Shown piece after piece: positions 38,120 through 46,781 of a stretch of 64,000 bases of DNA. How positions within the stretch are numbered: the first letter of the stretch is position 1; every line of letters starts with the position of its first letter. The notes under the pieces were generated by a model. It was not told the origin of the DNA and did not search any database. It worked only from the letters and a program-made list of their open reading frames with translations. A program made the position numbers and the translations under genes. The stretch comes from Mesorhizobium sp. L-2-11 (GTDB lineage Bacteria; Pseudomonadota; Alphaproteobacteria; Rhizobiales; Rhizobiaceae): positions 744,001 to 808,000 of the forward strand of contig NZ_AP023257.1 of the NCBI RefSeq assembly GCF_016756595.1, given 5' to 3'.

Positions 38120-39741
38120 GCGAAGACCCCGTGCATGAACCAGCGCGGCGCGACTTGAGAGGCGCCGTAGAGACCTTGGCGATAAAGCCAGTAACGGCGG
38201 CCGTCGCTATCCTCGATGCGGAAATAATCGCGGGTCGCTTCCTGCCCCACTGCCTCCCGCCACCATTCCGGGGCGATGCGTTCCGGCCCTTCGGCGCGCG
38301 CCACCCGGTACAGCGCGCGCCGCCAGCGGAAGTTCAACGGCGGTCCTTCAGGCATTTCGGTGGCCGGCACCTCGATCGGCTCAGGCGAACGGAACAGCCG
38401 GATCGGCCGTTCCGGCCGCAAGACAGGCCTAGTATCTTGTATCTTGTCCGGCTTCTTCGGCGGAGAGAGCCTTTGCGGCGCCTCCGCATAGGGATGCGTG
38501 GCGACGGCGCGCTCGGGCAGATGACTCTCGACGGCAACCGGTTTCAATACCGCGCTGTCGCCGAGCCGGGCGCGGATGCGGTCGGCGAAAAGGGCGATGT
38601 CGGCGCCGTCGTCGCGCGTCTCGCCGGTCAGATCCGCCTGCTGCATGTCGAAGGCGGCGGCCGACAGGACCGAGAGGCGCACGAGATCGAAGCCATAGCC
38701 GGCATCGATGTCCTGTTCGAGCGCGGCAAGCCTTTCGTGGAACAATTTCTGGATCAGCAGCGGCTCGCGCAACGGCTGCGAGGTGCCGACGGCGATCCGG
38801 CTGACGGCGCCGTCGACGCGGAAGAGCAGCAGCGCCAGCCTTCTTGCGCCTTCGCCGCGGCGCTCGAGGTCCGCCTTCAATGTCGTCGCCAGCATTTTCA
38901 CCAGCCGCTCGATTTCGTCGGTCAGCATGATGGGTTCGGCGAGATGGCGTTCGACCGAAAGCGGCGCCACCGGCAGGCGCGGCGACACCGCCTCGTCGAG
39001 GCGGCCGAGCGCCTGGTCGAGACGCAAAAGCAGCGATCTGCCGAAGCGGCGGGCGAGCGGCGCGCGCGGTGCTGCCATGACGGCGCCTGCCGTGCGCAGG
39101 CCGACGCTTTCCAAGCTGGCGCGGATGTCAGGCTCGATGCGCAGCGCCGCCAGCGGCAAGGGTGCGAGAAGCGCCTCCTCCTCGCCACCGGGGACGATGC
39201 GGTCACCAGAAAACCGCGCTGCCGCCCAGGCCGCACCTGGTGTGGCGGCAAGGCCAGCGCGGACATCGAAACCCTGATGGAAAAAGCGCGACAGGATGTC
39301 GTCCAGCATCGCCCGTTCGCCACCGAAAAGATGGGTGCAGCCGGTGACGTCGAGGAACAGGCCATCGGCTGCGTCGATCGCCACCAGCGGGGTGTAGCGG
39401 TCGCACCAGTCGGCGAGGCTTTCGAGCAGGCGGCGGTCGGCCTCGGGATCGGCTTCCACCACGTCGATCGACGGATGCATGGCGCGCGCGTCGGCTATGC
39501 CCATGCCGCGCTTCAGGTGAAGCGCCTCAGCCCGCTCGTCGAGGGCGGCGATGCGCTGCGCGTTCGCCTGGCGATGGCTGATCACCAGCGGCAGGTGATC
39601 CGACGGCCGCGAACGCCAGGACCGCCCCAGACGCTGGCGCAGGATCCTTTCCGCGGCGAGATGCGGAAACCACAGGGACAGGATTCGCTGCCGGTTCCTG
39701 CCGTCCTTCCCTGGTCCTTCTTTGCTCGAAACTGCGTTCAT
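38116..39741 (-). CDS. imuB: ImuB, Y-family-polymerase-like mutasome subunit
   Basis: A 541-residue scaffold protein related to Y-family polymerases. It bridges the beta clamp, ImuA and DnaE2 but is catalytically inactive, because the usual acidic residues are lost ([20 protein letters not shown]). The conserved beginning [18 protein letters not shown] lies 17 residues from the ATG, so the start at 39741 is firm within a few codons. It overlaps imuA by 215 bp. Confidence 0.94.
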   Translation of the reverse strand: MNAVSSKEGPGKDGRNRQRILSLWFPHLAAERILRQRLGRSWRSRPSDHLPLVISHRQANAQRIAALDERAEALHLKRGMGIADARAMHPSIDVVEADPEADRRLLESLADWCDRYTPLVAIDAADGLFLDVTGCTHLFGGERAMLDDILSRFFHQGFDVRAGLAATPGAAWAAARFSGDRIVPGGEEEALLAPLPLAALRIEPDIRASLESVGLRTAGAVMAAPRAPLARRFGRSLLLRLDQALGRLDEAVSPRLPVAPLSVERHLAEPIMLTDEIERLVKMLATTLKADLERRGEGARRLALLLFRVDGAVSRIAVGTSQPLREPLLIQKLFHERLAALEQDIDAGYGFDLVRLSVLSAAAFDMQQADLTGETRDDGADIALFADRIRARLGDSAVLKPVAVESHLPERAVATHPYAEAPQRLSPPKKPDKIQDTRPVLRPERPIRLFRSPEPIEVPATEMPEGPPLNFRWRRALYRVARAEGPERIAPEWWREAVGQEATRDYFRIEDSDGRRYWLYRQGLYGASQVAPRWFMHGVFA

Positions 39742-40582
39742 CGGGGTTCCACTCCAGTATGAATTGTCCCGGCAAGGCGGTGCGGCTCTTGCCGATGCTG
39801 ACGGTGAAGGCGGGGCGGCCGATCGAGCCGGTGAGCGGCCCGGCGATCGTCTGGCGCGGTGCCGACGGCGCCGCCGACAGGACGAGGCGGACGGGTGCCG
39901 CCGTCGGCTCGGGTTCGCCGGCCTGGCGCAGCAGGAACACCGGCCGGCCGGCGCTCTGTGCCCGGGCGTGCAGCCGCCGCGTCGCGGTGAGGTCCAGCCG
40001 CTGCGGACTGCCGCGGATTTCGAGGAAGACGGCGGCGAGCGCCGTCATCCGGGCGGCCTCCTCGGCGGTCCACAGCGCGTCGAGGAGCCTTGGCGCCTCG
40101 GAAAACAGCAATTGCTCCGGCTCGATGCCGAAAAGGCGATGAAGCCCTGTGGCATAGGGGAAGCCGGCCTCGCGGAAGATTTCCGTGGTGCCGATCCACA
40201 GGACCGGCAGTCGCGGCCCTTGTTTGAGGATCAGGCTGACGAGCGACAGGGCGAAGCCGGCGACGGCCCCGGCATCGCGGGTCGCGGCGCCATGGATCTC
40301 GCTCAGCGCCGCCTTCGGCAGGCCGCCGCCGAGCGCGGTATCGAGAGCTTCGGCGCCGGTGCGCACAAACGCATCGGGCGGCGCCACGGCGAGGCCGCGG
40401 CGGACGATTGTCAGATCCCCGGGCGTGATATTTCTGGGAGTGACATCAGCTGTTGGATTCCGGGGCGCATCAACGGGAGCGCCGGCCGGCGCCTGCAGGC
40501 ACTCGGGCAGCGTTCCCTCGATCTTCGCGATCTGGCGGCGCAGGGCAAAAACAGTCTCCCGCGCCACGGCGCTTGTCGCCAT
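39527..40582 (-). CDS. imuA: ImuA, RecA/SulA-like mutasome subunit
   Basis: A 351-residue protein with the RecA-like core (TGAEALDTALGGGLPKAALS; LPVLWIGTTEIFREAG). It is the first gene of the SOS-regulated imuA-imuB-dnaE2 operon. The last 70 or so residues are a Pro/Ala/Arg-rich tail encoded by DNA that also codes for the ImuB N-terminus. The core ends near [12 protein letters not shown], so the tail is probably a by-product of a late stop. The ATG lies 25 bp downstream of the LexA box. Confidence 0.92.
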   Translation of the reverse strand: MATSAVARETVFALRRQIAKIEGTLPECLQAPAGAPVDAPRNPTADVTPRNITPGDLTIVRRGLAVAPPDAFVRTGAEALDTALGGGLPKAALSEIHGAATRDAGAVAGFALSLVSLILKQGPRLPVLWIGTTEIFREAGFPYATGLHRLFGIEPEQLLFSEAPRLLDALWTAEEAARMTALAAVFLEIRGSPQRLDLTATRRLHARAQSAGRPVFLLRQAGEPEPTAAPVRLVLSAAPSAPRQTIAGPLTGSIGRPAFTVSIGKSRTALPGQFILEWNPDERSFEQRRTREGRQEPAANPVPVVSASRRGKDPAPASGAVLAFAAVGSPAAGDQPSPGERAAHRRPRRAG

Positions 40583-40606
40583 GACGGTCAGCTTCCACTC
40601 ACAATT

Positions 40607-40621
40607 GTTCCTGTTATGTTC
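40607..40621. promoter_or_regulatory. LexA (SOS) box upstream of imuA
   Basis: GTTCCTGTTATGTTC fits the alphaproteobacterial LexA site GTTC-N7-GTTC exactly. It lies 25 bp upstream of the imuA start. It implies that imuA-imuB-dnaE2 is repressed until DNA damage. Confidence 0.9.
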
Positions 40622-40767
40622 TAATAGATTCCAGAGGGCGGCCGAAGAGTCAAGCGGAGTCATGCGCGCAGTCATGAGGAATTTATTCCTGCCGCACATG
40701 GACGGCAACCCGGCCAATTGCCGAGTCCGGCGCGAAAGCCTATATGCCGGGATCAGAAGGACAACGC

Positions 40768-41190
40768 ATGGCCCGCATCTACAAGACCCGCACCTGGCAC
40801 GGCGAGCTTTCGCCGTCGATGGAGGAAATGGAGTTCCTGGCCCTGGAGGCTTACGCCCATCTGCCGGAGGAGTTTCGCAAGCTGACCGGCGAGATCGTCA
40901 TCCAGATCGCCGAATTCCCGACCGACGAGATCATGGACGATTTGTCGCTGGAAACGCCTTTCGACCTGCTCGGCCTGTTCGAGGGGCGCGGCATCGCCGA
41001 GCGCTGGAATCCGCAGACCGGCGAGGGGCCGAACCGCGTCACGCTCTACCGCCGCGCCATCCTCGACTACTGGGCCGAGAACGAGGAGACGCTGGGCGAC
41101 ATCGTCACCCATGTGCTGATCCACGAGATCGGCCACCATTTCGGCCTGTCTGACGATGATATGGAGCGGATCGAAGAGGCGGCCGAATAG
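40768..41190 (+). CDS. Small zincin-like metallopeptidase
   Basis: A 140-residue protein of the bacterial metallopeptidase family formerly called DUF1025. The zinc motif HEIGHHFGLSDDDM near the C-terminus has the two His and the Glu of HExxH and a third His in HHFG. The N-terminus MARIYKTRTWHGELSPSMEE fixes ATG 40768. The substrate is unknown. It is divergent from imuA. Confidence 0.9.
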   Translation: MARIYKTRTWHGELSPSMEEMEFLALEAYAHLPEEFRKLTGEIVIQIAEFPTDEIMDDLSLETPFDLLGLFEGRGIAERWNPQTGEGPNRVTLYRRAILDYWAENEETLGDIVTHVLIHEIGHHFGLSDDDMERIEEAAE

Positions 41191-41201
41191 GGGGCTCCCC
41201 G

Positions 41202-41438
41202 CTTCGTCATCCCAGGGCGGAGCAGGAGCGAAGCGACGCGCGGAGACCCTGGGATCCATGCCGGGACGGTGGTGCAGTGCTCCGGCGGTGCAGAACCGAA
41301 CGCTCACCATTCGATTGCGCGGTAATGGGCAAGCGGGGCCATAAAATCCTGATCCGCCGTGCCCTTCGGCAGAGGTAACGGCATGGATCCTAGGGTCTGC
41401 ACTCCGCTTCGCGTCGCTCCGCCCTAGGATGACGAAAG
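41202..41438. repeat. Inverted repeat pair, family D
   Basis: CTTCGTCATCCCAGGGCGG...CCCTGGGATCCATGCCG (41202-41263) and the inverse CGGCATGGATCCTAGGG...CCTAGGATGACGAAAG (41379-41438) flank about 115 bp. It sits between convergent genes. Confidence 0.8.
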
Positions 41439-41460
41439 ACGGGCGCTTCAGCAAACCTCC

Positions 41461-41667
41461 TTACCAATCGCTGAGCTTGGTGTTGGGCCCGTATTCCTGG
41501 CCCTCGACATCCTTCACCACGGCCTGGCCGCAGCGCATGGTCTTGGTCTGCTTGTCGTAGGCATAGGTCGGCGAGCCGAACAAGTGCCAGCCCTTGTTCA
41601 GCGCCGCCGTCACCTTGTGGCAGAAGCTGGAATCGTCCGGGCCGGACAGAAAGCGGTAGAGTTTCAT
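41461..41667 (-). CDS. DUF1737 small protein
   Basis: A 68-residue protein beginning MKLYRFLSGPDDSSFCHKVT, with WHLFGSPTYAYDKQTKTMRC, the pattern of DUF1737. No function is known. It lies 26 bp downstream of the CoA-ester lyase stop on the same strand, probably co-transcribed. Confidence 0.88.
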   Translation of the reverse strand: MKLYRFLSGPDDSSFCHKVTAALNKGWHLFGSPTYAYDKQTKTMRCGQAVVKDVEGQEYGPNTKLSDW

Positions 41668-41693
41668 TTTTCATTCCTGTGATGAGTCGCCAA

Positions 41694-42572
41694 TCATGCC
41701 CCGCTGGCGGCCGCCTTCGCCAGCAGTTTTTCGGCCTGCGCCAGATGCAGCCGTTCGAGCATCTTTCCATTCAGCGCAATGACTTGCCTGCCGGCATTTT
41801 CGGCAAGCGCGAAGGCATCCTTGACCGCACGCGCCTCGGCCACGGCTTCGGCAGATGGCGCGAAGGCGCGGTTTGCGGCATCGATCTGGGCCGGGTGGAT
41901 CAGCGACTTGCCGTCGAACCCCATGGCGGCCGCTTGCGTGCACTCGCGCGCAAAAGCGTCCAGATCGCGAAAATCGTTGAAGACACCGTCGAGCAGATCG
42001 AGGCCGCCGGCGCGCGCGGCGAGCACCATCTGCATCAGCCATGGTGTGAGATAGCGCCGGTCGGGCGTGGCGAGAATGCCGGTGTCCTTGACCAAGTCGT
42101 TCGTTCCGGCAACGAAACAGACCAGCCGCGAGGCCGGATCGCGGCCAAGCTCGGCAATCGGGCCGATGTTGAGCAGCGCCTTAGGCGTCTCGATCATCGC
42201 CCATAGCTTCACCGCGTCGGGTGAAAAATTGTCGTCGAGGACGTCGCCGGCTTCCAGGACGTCGCGCGGCGTGTCGACCTTGGGCAGCAGGATGGCGTCG
42301 GGCTCGCAGCCTGCCGCAGCCAGCAGATCGTCGGCGCCCCATTCGCTGGAGAGCGGGTTGATGCGCACCACCATTTCGCAGCGCAGGTTTCGGCGCTGAG
42401 CGAAGATGCCGGCCAGCTTTTGCCGCGCGGAAACCTTGTCGGCCGGGGCGACAGCATCTTCAAGATCGATGATGACGGCATCGCAGGCCAGCGATGGGAT
42501 CTTGGCCAGCGCCTTGTCGTTCGAGGCCGGGACGTAAAGCACCGAGCGGCGCGGGCGGTAGGTTTCGGTCAT
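41694..42572 (-). CDS. HpcH/HpaI-family CoA-ester lyase (citrate lyase beta-like)
   Basis: A 292-residue TIM-barrel lyase related to citrate lyase beta subunit and malyl-CoA lyase. Blocks seen are RRSVLYVPASNDKALAK, IIDLEDAVAPADK, VVRINPLSSEWGADDL and the C-terminal GFDGKSLIHPAQID. It probably cleaves or forms a CoA ester such as malyl- or citramalyl-CoA. The start MTETYRPRRSV at 42572 is chosen over a longer frame. Confidence 0.9.
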   Translation of the reverse strand: MTETYRPRRSVLYVPASNDKALAKIPSLACDAVIIDLEDAVAPADKVSARQKLAGIFAQRRNLRCEMVVRINPLSSEWGADDLLAAAGCEPDAILLPKVDTPRDVLEAGDVLDDNFSPDAVKLWAMIETPKALLNIGPIAELGRDPASRLVCFVAGTNDLVKDTGILATPDRRYLTPWLMQMVLAARAGGLDLLDGVFNDFRDLDAFARECTQAAAMGFDGKSLIHPAQIDAANRAFAPSAEAVAEARAVKDAFALAENAGRQVIALNGKMLERLHLAQAEKLLAKAAASGA

Positions 42573-42676
42573 CTCAGATCTATGCCGCCTGGAGGCGATC
42601 GAAGCAAGCAGTCTGGCTCCTGCACCGGGCAATCGCTTCCGGTTTGAATTTTCCCCTATCTTTCCGGGCGTTGGTG

Positions 42677-42855
42677 CTGCCCCTCACCTGCCTGCCGGCT
42701 TCCTCTCCCCGTATAGTGACGGGGAGAGGGGCGCTGGCATCGGCGGTTTCGCCAATCACCAGCGTTACAGGAAGGGCGCCAGCGTTGCGGCCGGCCCTTT
42801 CTCCCCGTCACTATACGGGGAGAAATGCCCGGCAGGGCAATGAGGGGCGGCGCCG
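42677..42855. repeat. Palindromic repeat, family C, copy 2
   Basis: Arms GCCCCTCACCTGCCTGCCGG...CTCCCCGTATAGTGACGGGG and the inverse CTCCCCGTCACTATACGGGG...AATGAGGGGC. It ends immediately before a histidine-kinase remnant. Confidence 0.87.
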
Positions 42856-42861
42856 AGATCG

Positions 42862-42972
42862 ACAAGTGGCCTCGGCATCGTTCTGGCCCTGCTGAAAGCG
42901 CATGATGGCACGATTCGCCTGGTTGACTCCGAGCGCGGCGCGCGCTTCGAGATCATCCTGCCGGCTGCATGA
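42862..42972 (+). pseudogene. C-terminal remnant of a sensor histidine kinase
   Basis: Reading from 42862 gives TSGLGIVLALLKAHDGTIRL, then VDSERGARFEIILPAA and a TGA stop. This is the G2 box and last strand of a histidine-kinase ATPase domain (GLG...AHxGxI...G..F.I.LP). No start codon or upstream kinase sequence exists; a family-C repeat ends 7 bp before it. It is therefore a gene tail left after a deletion or rearrangement. Confidence 0.75.
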
Positions 42973-42977
42973 AATGG

Positions 42978-43014
42978 AGCATGATCGTTTCAGAAAACCG
43001 GCTTCGGGCTCTAG
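42978..43014. repeat. Short family-E-like palindromic repeat
   Basis: GGAGCATGATCGTTTCAGAA then ACCGGCTTCGGGCTCTAG, a partial member of the GATCATG-type repeats, just before the FAD oxidoreductase. Confidence 0.6.
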
Positions 43015-43032
43015 AACTGGAGAAGCGAAAAA

Positions 43033-44199
43033 GTGCGCTACGACGTCGTCATCATCGGCGGAGCCATCGTCGGTTCCTCGATCGCCTATTATCTGCGCGA
43101 GGAAGGGTTTTCAGGTTCGATCGCGCTGGTCGAGCGTGACCCGCAGTTCGCCCATGCGGCGACGACGCTGTCCTGCGCTTCGATCCGCCAGCAGTTTTCG
43201 ATTCCGGAAAACATCCGGCTGTCGCAGTTCACGCTGAAGCTGTTCCGGCGGCTGACGGAAGAGTTCGGGCCGGATGCCGATATCGGCTTTCGCGAAGGCG
43301 GCTATCTCATCCTTGCCGGCGAGAACGGGTTGCCGATCCTCAAGGCCAACCACGAGACGCAGTTGGCCGAGGGCGCCGACATCGTGCTTGAGGATGCGGA
43401 GGCGCTCGTCCGCCGGTTTCCGTGGCTGTCGGCGGAGGGCATCACCGCCGGCGCCTATGGCCGCACGGGCGAGGGCTGGTTCGACGCGCATGCCATGCTG
43501 ATGCTGTTCCGCAAGGCGCTGCGCGACAAAAACATCGATTTCATCACCGCCGATGTGACCGCCATCGAACGGCAGGGCGACCGCGTCACTGGTGTCAGCC
43601 TCGACAATGGCGAGCGGCTCGAGGCCGGCATCGTCGTCAACGCCGCCGGGCCGAATGCTGGCAAGGTTTCGGCAATGGCCGGACTGGTGCTGCCGGTAGA
43701 GCCGCGCAAGCGCAATGTCTTCATTTTCGAGGCGCGCGAGAAATATGACGACATGCCGCTGCTGGTCGATCCCTCAGGCATCTATGTCAGGCCGGAAGGC
43801 TCGGTCTACATCACCGGCGGGGCAGAGCCGGAAGAGGGCGACGGCCCCGCCGACGCGAGCGATTTCGAGCCCGACTGGCCGCTGTTCGAAGAGGTGATCT
43901 GGCCAGTGCTGGCGACCCGTATCCCGGCCTTTGAGGCGATCAAGCCGACGCGCGCCTGGGCCGGTCATTACGATTACAACACGCTCGATCAGAACGCGGT
44001 GATCGGCCCGCATCCGCAAGTGGAAAATTTCCTCTTCGCCAACGGTTTTTCCGGCCACGGCCTGCAGCAGGCGCCGGCCGTCGGCAAGGCGCTGGCCGAG
44101 CTGATCGTGCATGGCGGTTTTCGCACGGTCGATTGCGCGGCGTTCGGGTACAGCCGTGTCGCCGAGGGGCGGGCTTTCAGGGAATTGAATGTGATCTAA
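43033..44199 (+). CDS. FAD-dependent oxidoreductase (DAO family)
   Basis: A 388-residue flavoprotein of the D-amino-acid oxidase/sarcosine oxidase-like family. The FAD motif VVIIGGAIVGSSIAYYLREEG is at the N-terminus. The segment GWFDAHAMLMLFRKAL and the C-terminal FANGFSGHGLQQAPAVGKAL match glycine/sarcosine oxidase relatives and FOXRED1-like proteins. Start GTG 43033. The substrate is probably an N-methyl or secondary amino acid; this is inference. Confidence 0.88.
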   Translation: MRYDVVIIGGAIVGSSIAYYLREEGFSGSIALVERDPQFAHAATTLSCASIRQQFSIPENIRLSQFTLKLFRRLTEEFGPDADIGFREGGYLILAGENGLPILKANHETQLAEGADIVLEDAEALVRRFPWLSAEGITAGAYGRTGEGWFDAHAMLMLFRKALRDKNIDFITADVTAIERQGDRVTGVSLDNGERLEAGIVVNAAGPNAGKVSAMAGLVLPVEPRKRNVFIFEAREKYDDMPLLVDPSGIYVRPEGSVYITGGAEPEEGDGPADASDFEPDWPLFEEVIWPVLATRIPAFEAIKPTRAWAGHYDYNTLDQNAVIGPHPQVENFLFANGFSGHGLQQAPAVGKALAELIVHGGFRTVDCAAFGYSRVAEGRAFRELNVI

Positions 44200-44203
44200 C
44201 GCT

Positions 44204-44228
44204 GGCAGGACAGCATTGCTGTCCCGCC
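44204..44228. terminator. Two-way hairpin between convergent genes
   Basis: Stem GGCAGGACAGC/GCTGTCCCGCC with loop ATT and one mismatch, between the stops of convergent genes. The same sequence forms the outer edge of family-B repeats. Confidence 0.6.
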
Positions 44229-44261
44229 GACATCAACGGTTCCGCACCGCACGGCGAACCG

Positions 44262-44687
44262 TCAGCGCTCGCGGCTGAACCAGAACGCGTCTGCCATGCG
44301 CGTCATGCCGATCCGTTCGTAGAAGCCGACGGCGTCGGGCACGGAAATCAGTGACATGGCGACGGATGGGCCGAGCTGCCGCCGCGCTTCGTCGAGCAGG
44401 CCCTTGCCGATGCCGAGCCCTTGCGCCGATTTGCAAACGGCGAGCTCGGAAATATAGCACACCCACGAGAAGTCGGTGATGCCGCGGGCAAGGCCAATCA
44501 GCGGCTTGTCAGCCTCATCGAGGCGCGCCGTCAACACCAGATCGGCATTGGCAAGCATCGCCTTCAGGCGGAGGTCGTCATCGATGGGCCGGGTGGCGCC
44601 GAGGCCGGATTCCACCAGCACGCGACGGAACTCGGCTGCGTCGAGGGCCGGTTCGCTGGCATAGAGGACTTTGGCACGTGTCGTCAT
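44262..44687 (-). CDS. GNAT-family N-acetyltransferase
   Basis: A 141-residue acetyltransferase. Motif A for acetyl-CoA is [20 protein letters not shown], and the C-terminal [18 protein letters not shown] is typical of GNAT proteins. The target is unknown. It is divergent from leuD; ATG 44687 is preferred over a start 15 codons upstream. Confidence 0.9.
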   Translation of the reverse strand: MTTRAKVLYASEPALDAAEFRRVLVESGLGATRPIDDDLRLKAMLANADLVLTARLDEADKPLIGLARGITDFSWVCYISELAVCKSAQGLGIGKGLLDEARRQLGPSVAMSLISVPDAVGFYERIGMTRMADAFWFSRER

Positions 44688-44838
44688 GCCGGCCAAGGTG
44701 CACCACAGGGCGGCAATTTTGAAGGGGTCCATGCTCCAGCACCAAAGCCGGCCGAAAACAGCCGCCTTTTATTTGCCTGCAGCTTTGTGTAAACCGGGCG
44801 CAACACATCCCCGCAGCGAAAGAAGACGGGCAAGACCT

Positions 44839-45444
44839 ATGGAAAAATTCACCAAGCTCACCGGCGTTGCCGCGCCGATGCCGATCGTCAATGTCGACAC
44901 CGACATGATCATCCCCAAGGATTATCTCAAGACGATCAAGCGCACCGGGCTCGGCAGCGGCCTGTTTGCCGAAATGCGCTACAAGGACGACGGCTCGGAA
45001 AATCCGGATTTCGTGCTCAACAAGCCGGCCTATCGCAAGGCGCAGATTCTGGTCGCCGGCGACAATTTCGGCTGCGGCTCGTCGCGCGAACATGCGCCGT
45101 GGGCGCTGCTCGATTTCGGCATCCGCTGTGTCATCTCGACCTCGTTCGCCGACATTTTCTACAACAACTGCTTCAAGAACGGCATCCTGCCGATCACCGT
45201 CAGCCCGGAGGATCTGGACAAGCTGATGGACGACGCCTCGCGCGGCGCCAACGCAACGCTGTCGATCGACCTCGAAGCCAAGGAAATCCGCGGACCGGAC
45301 GGCGGCGTGGTCAAGTTCGACCTCGACGACTTCAAGCGGCACTGCCTCTTGAACGGCCTCGACGATATCGGCCTGACCATGGAGAAGGCCGACGCCATCG
45401 CCTCGTTCGAGAAGAAGAACGCCGAGCTGCGGCCCTGGGCCTGA
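44839..45444 (+). CDS. leuD: 3-isopropylmalate dehydratase small subunit
   Basis: Small subunit of isopropylmalate isomerase in leucine synthesis; works with LeuC, which is not in this window. The 201-residue protein begins [20 protein letters not shown] and has [21 protein letters not shown] long open frame upstream overlaps the acetyltransferase and is not coding. A hairpin terminator follows 20 bp after the stop. Confidence 0.96.
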   Translation: MEKFTKLTGVAAPMPIVNVDTDMIIPKDYLKTIKRTGLGSGLFAEMRYKDDGSENPDFVLNKPAYRKAQILVAGDNFGCGSSREHAPWALLDFGIRCVISTSFADIFYNNCFKNGILPITVSPEDLDKLMDDASRGANATLSIDLEAKEIRGPDGGVVKFDLDDFKRHCLLNGLDDIGLTMEKADAIASFEKKNAELRPWA

Positions 45445-45464
45445 ACGGCAGGACTATCAACAAA

Positions 45465-45489
45465 AAAGCCCGGCGCATGGCCGGGCTTT
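45465..45489. terminator. Bidirectional terminator leuD/lytic transglycosylase
   Basis: Stem AAAGCCCGGC/GCCGGGCTTT with a 5-base loop. On the minus strand six T follow, and on the plus strand TTTCC. It serves both convergent genes. Confidence 0.88.
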
Positions 45490-45509
45490 CCGTCGAATAG
45501 AGATTTGTA

Positions 45510-46304
45510 TCACTCGCCGTCGATCGCCGTGGCGATACGGGCGATGGCCTGTTGATAGTTGCTCGCGTCATTCCAGCCGGCAATTGCACCGAGATTGGCC
45601 TGCGCGCTGGCACCGGGCTGCCAACCATGAGCCTTGAGGAAGTTGGCGGTGGAAGCCAACGCAGTGGCCTTGTCGCGCAGATTTCCGCTGCCGACCCCGT
45701 ATTTCAAGACATTTCCGGGCAGGAACTGCGTATGGCCAATCTCGCCATGCATGGCGCCGACCGACGAGGCGCTCAACGCGCCGCGATCAACCAGTTTCAG
45801 GGCTGCAACAGCATGCGGGTAGAAGAACTCCGGGCGGCGGCAATCATAGGCAAGCGTTACAATGGCAGAGACCGTATTCTGCTTGCCCAGGAAGGAACCG
45901 AAGCCGGTCTCCATCCCCCAGATGGCGAGCAACACACCCGGCGTCACGCCGTAAGTCCGTTCGATCTTGTCGAACAGCGCGGCGTTCGACTTCTTCAGCG
46001 AACGGCCCTTGGAAATGATGGTGGACGCGCCACGGCGCTTCATGAAAGCTTCCACCGAGCCGCCGAAAGACTTGTGGATAGCGCGGTCGGCGGCGATCGT
46101 CCTTTTTGCATAGGTCGCGCTAGCCAGAGCGGCCAGACCCTTCGAGCCCACACCGCTGGCCCTTGCTTCCTGCGCGAACTCCGCCTTCCACGCTTCGAAG
46201 CCGGCGCCATTATTGCCGCACTGGGCGGCCTGTGCCGCTGTTGCCGCCGCAAGCATCATCGATGCCGCCGCTGCGAAAATCTTTGCCTTGGCAAAAAATG
46301 CCAT
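45510..46304 (-). CDS. Periplasmic lytic murein transglycosylase (MltB type)
   Basis: A 264-residue exported enzyme that cleaves peptidoglycan with 1,6-anhydro ring formation. Signal peptide AKIFAAAASMMLAAATAAQA. The SLT_2/MltB core has the catalytic Glu in AIWGMETGFGSFLGKQ and GAMHGEIGHTQFLPGNVLKY. The C-terminal peptidoglycan-binding domain seen in longer homologues is absent. A terminator is just downstream. Confidence 0.92.
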   Translation of the reverse strand: MAFFAKAKIFAAAASMMLAAATAAQAAQCGNNGAGFEAWKAEFAQEARASGVGSKGLAALASATYAKRTIAADRAIHKSFGGSVEAFMKRRGASTIISKGRSLKKSNAALFDKIERTYGVTPGVLLAIWGMETGFGSFLGKQNTVSAIVTLAYDCRRPEFFYPHAVAALKLVDRGALSASSVGAMHGEIGHTQFLPGNVLKYGVGSGNLRDKATALASTANFLKAHGWQPGASAQANLGAIAGWNDASNYQQAIARIATAIDGE

Positions 46305-46570
46305 GTTGTTCTCCTGATTGCCTGAATCTTATCCCGAATACGAATTTGCCAGCGAAACGCCCGCTTGTCACCGTTGGAGCGACGTGCGTCCGCCTGGATG
46401 CAGTACGCTGCGACACTTTACAATCTGCGCATCGTGCTTTCCGAGCATCGGACCCGACTTTCGGGGCCGATGCGCCAAGAACTCGTTTACGCATCCTCGC
46501 CGCAGCGCTGGCGAATGCCGGACAACTTGCCTACGATCAAGTAATTATTGTGGCGGGGGCTGGAATATTC

Positions 46571-46690
46571 ATGGAAGACGTTGACGTCGTGGCCATCGGC
46601 GCCGGCTCGGCGGGACGTTCCGCGGCCAAGACCCTGCGTGCGGCCGGCCTTTCCTTCAAGCTGGTCGTTGGCAGGAACACCGATCGCTGA
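46571..46690 (+). pseudogene. N-terminal remnant of a pyridine nucleotide-disulfide oxidoreductase
   Basis: A 39-codon frame reading DVDVVAIGAGSAGRSAAKTL, then RAAGLSFKLVVGRNTDR and a stop. The GxGxxG dinucleotide motif and following helix match the first 40 residues of mercuric-reductase/lipoamide-dehydrogenase-like flavoproteins, which normally run to about 450 residues. Nothing further of such a gene follows. It is best seen as a broken gene. Confidence 0.65.
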
Positions 46691-46781
46691 CAGGCGTTTG
46701 GGCGATATGCCGCTGCGCACTATATCCGGGCCTGATGATTTGGGACTTGGGTGAGTTGAGACCTGGTGATTTGAGATTGGG

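Noticed and set aside
44671..44838. Longer leuD with 56 extra N-terminal codons
   Set aside because: The extension overlaps the divergent acetyltransferase and lacks similarity; leuD begins MEKFTKLTG.
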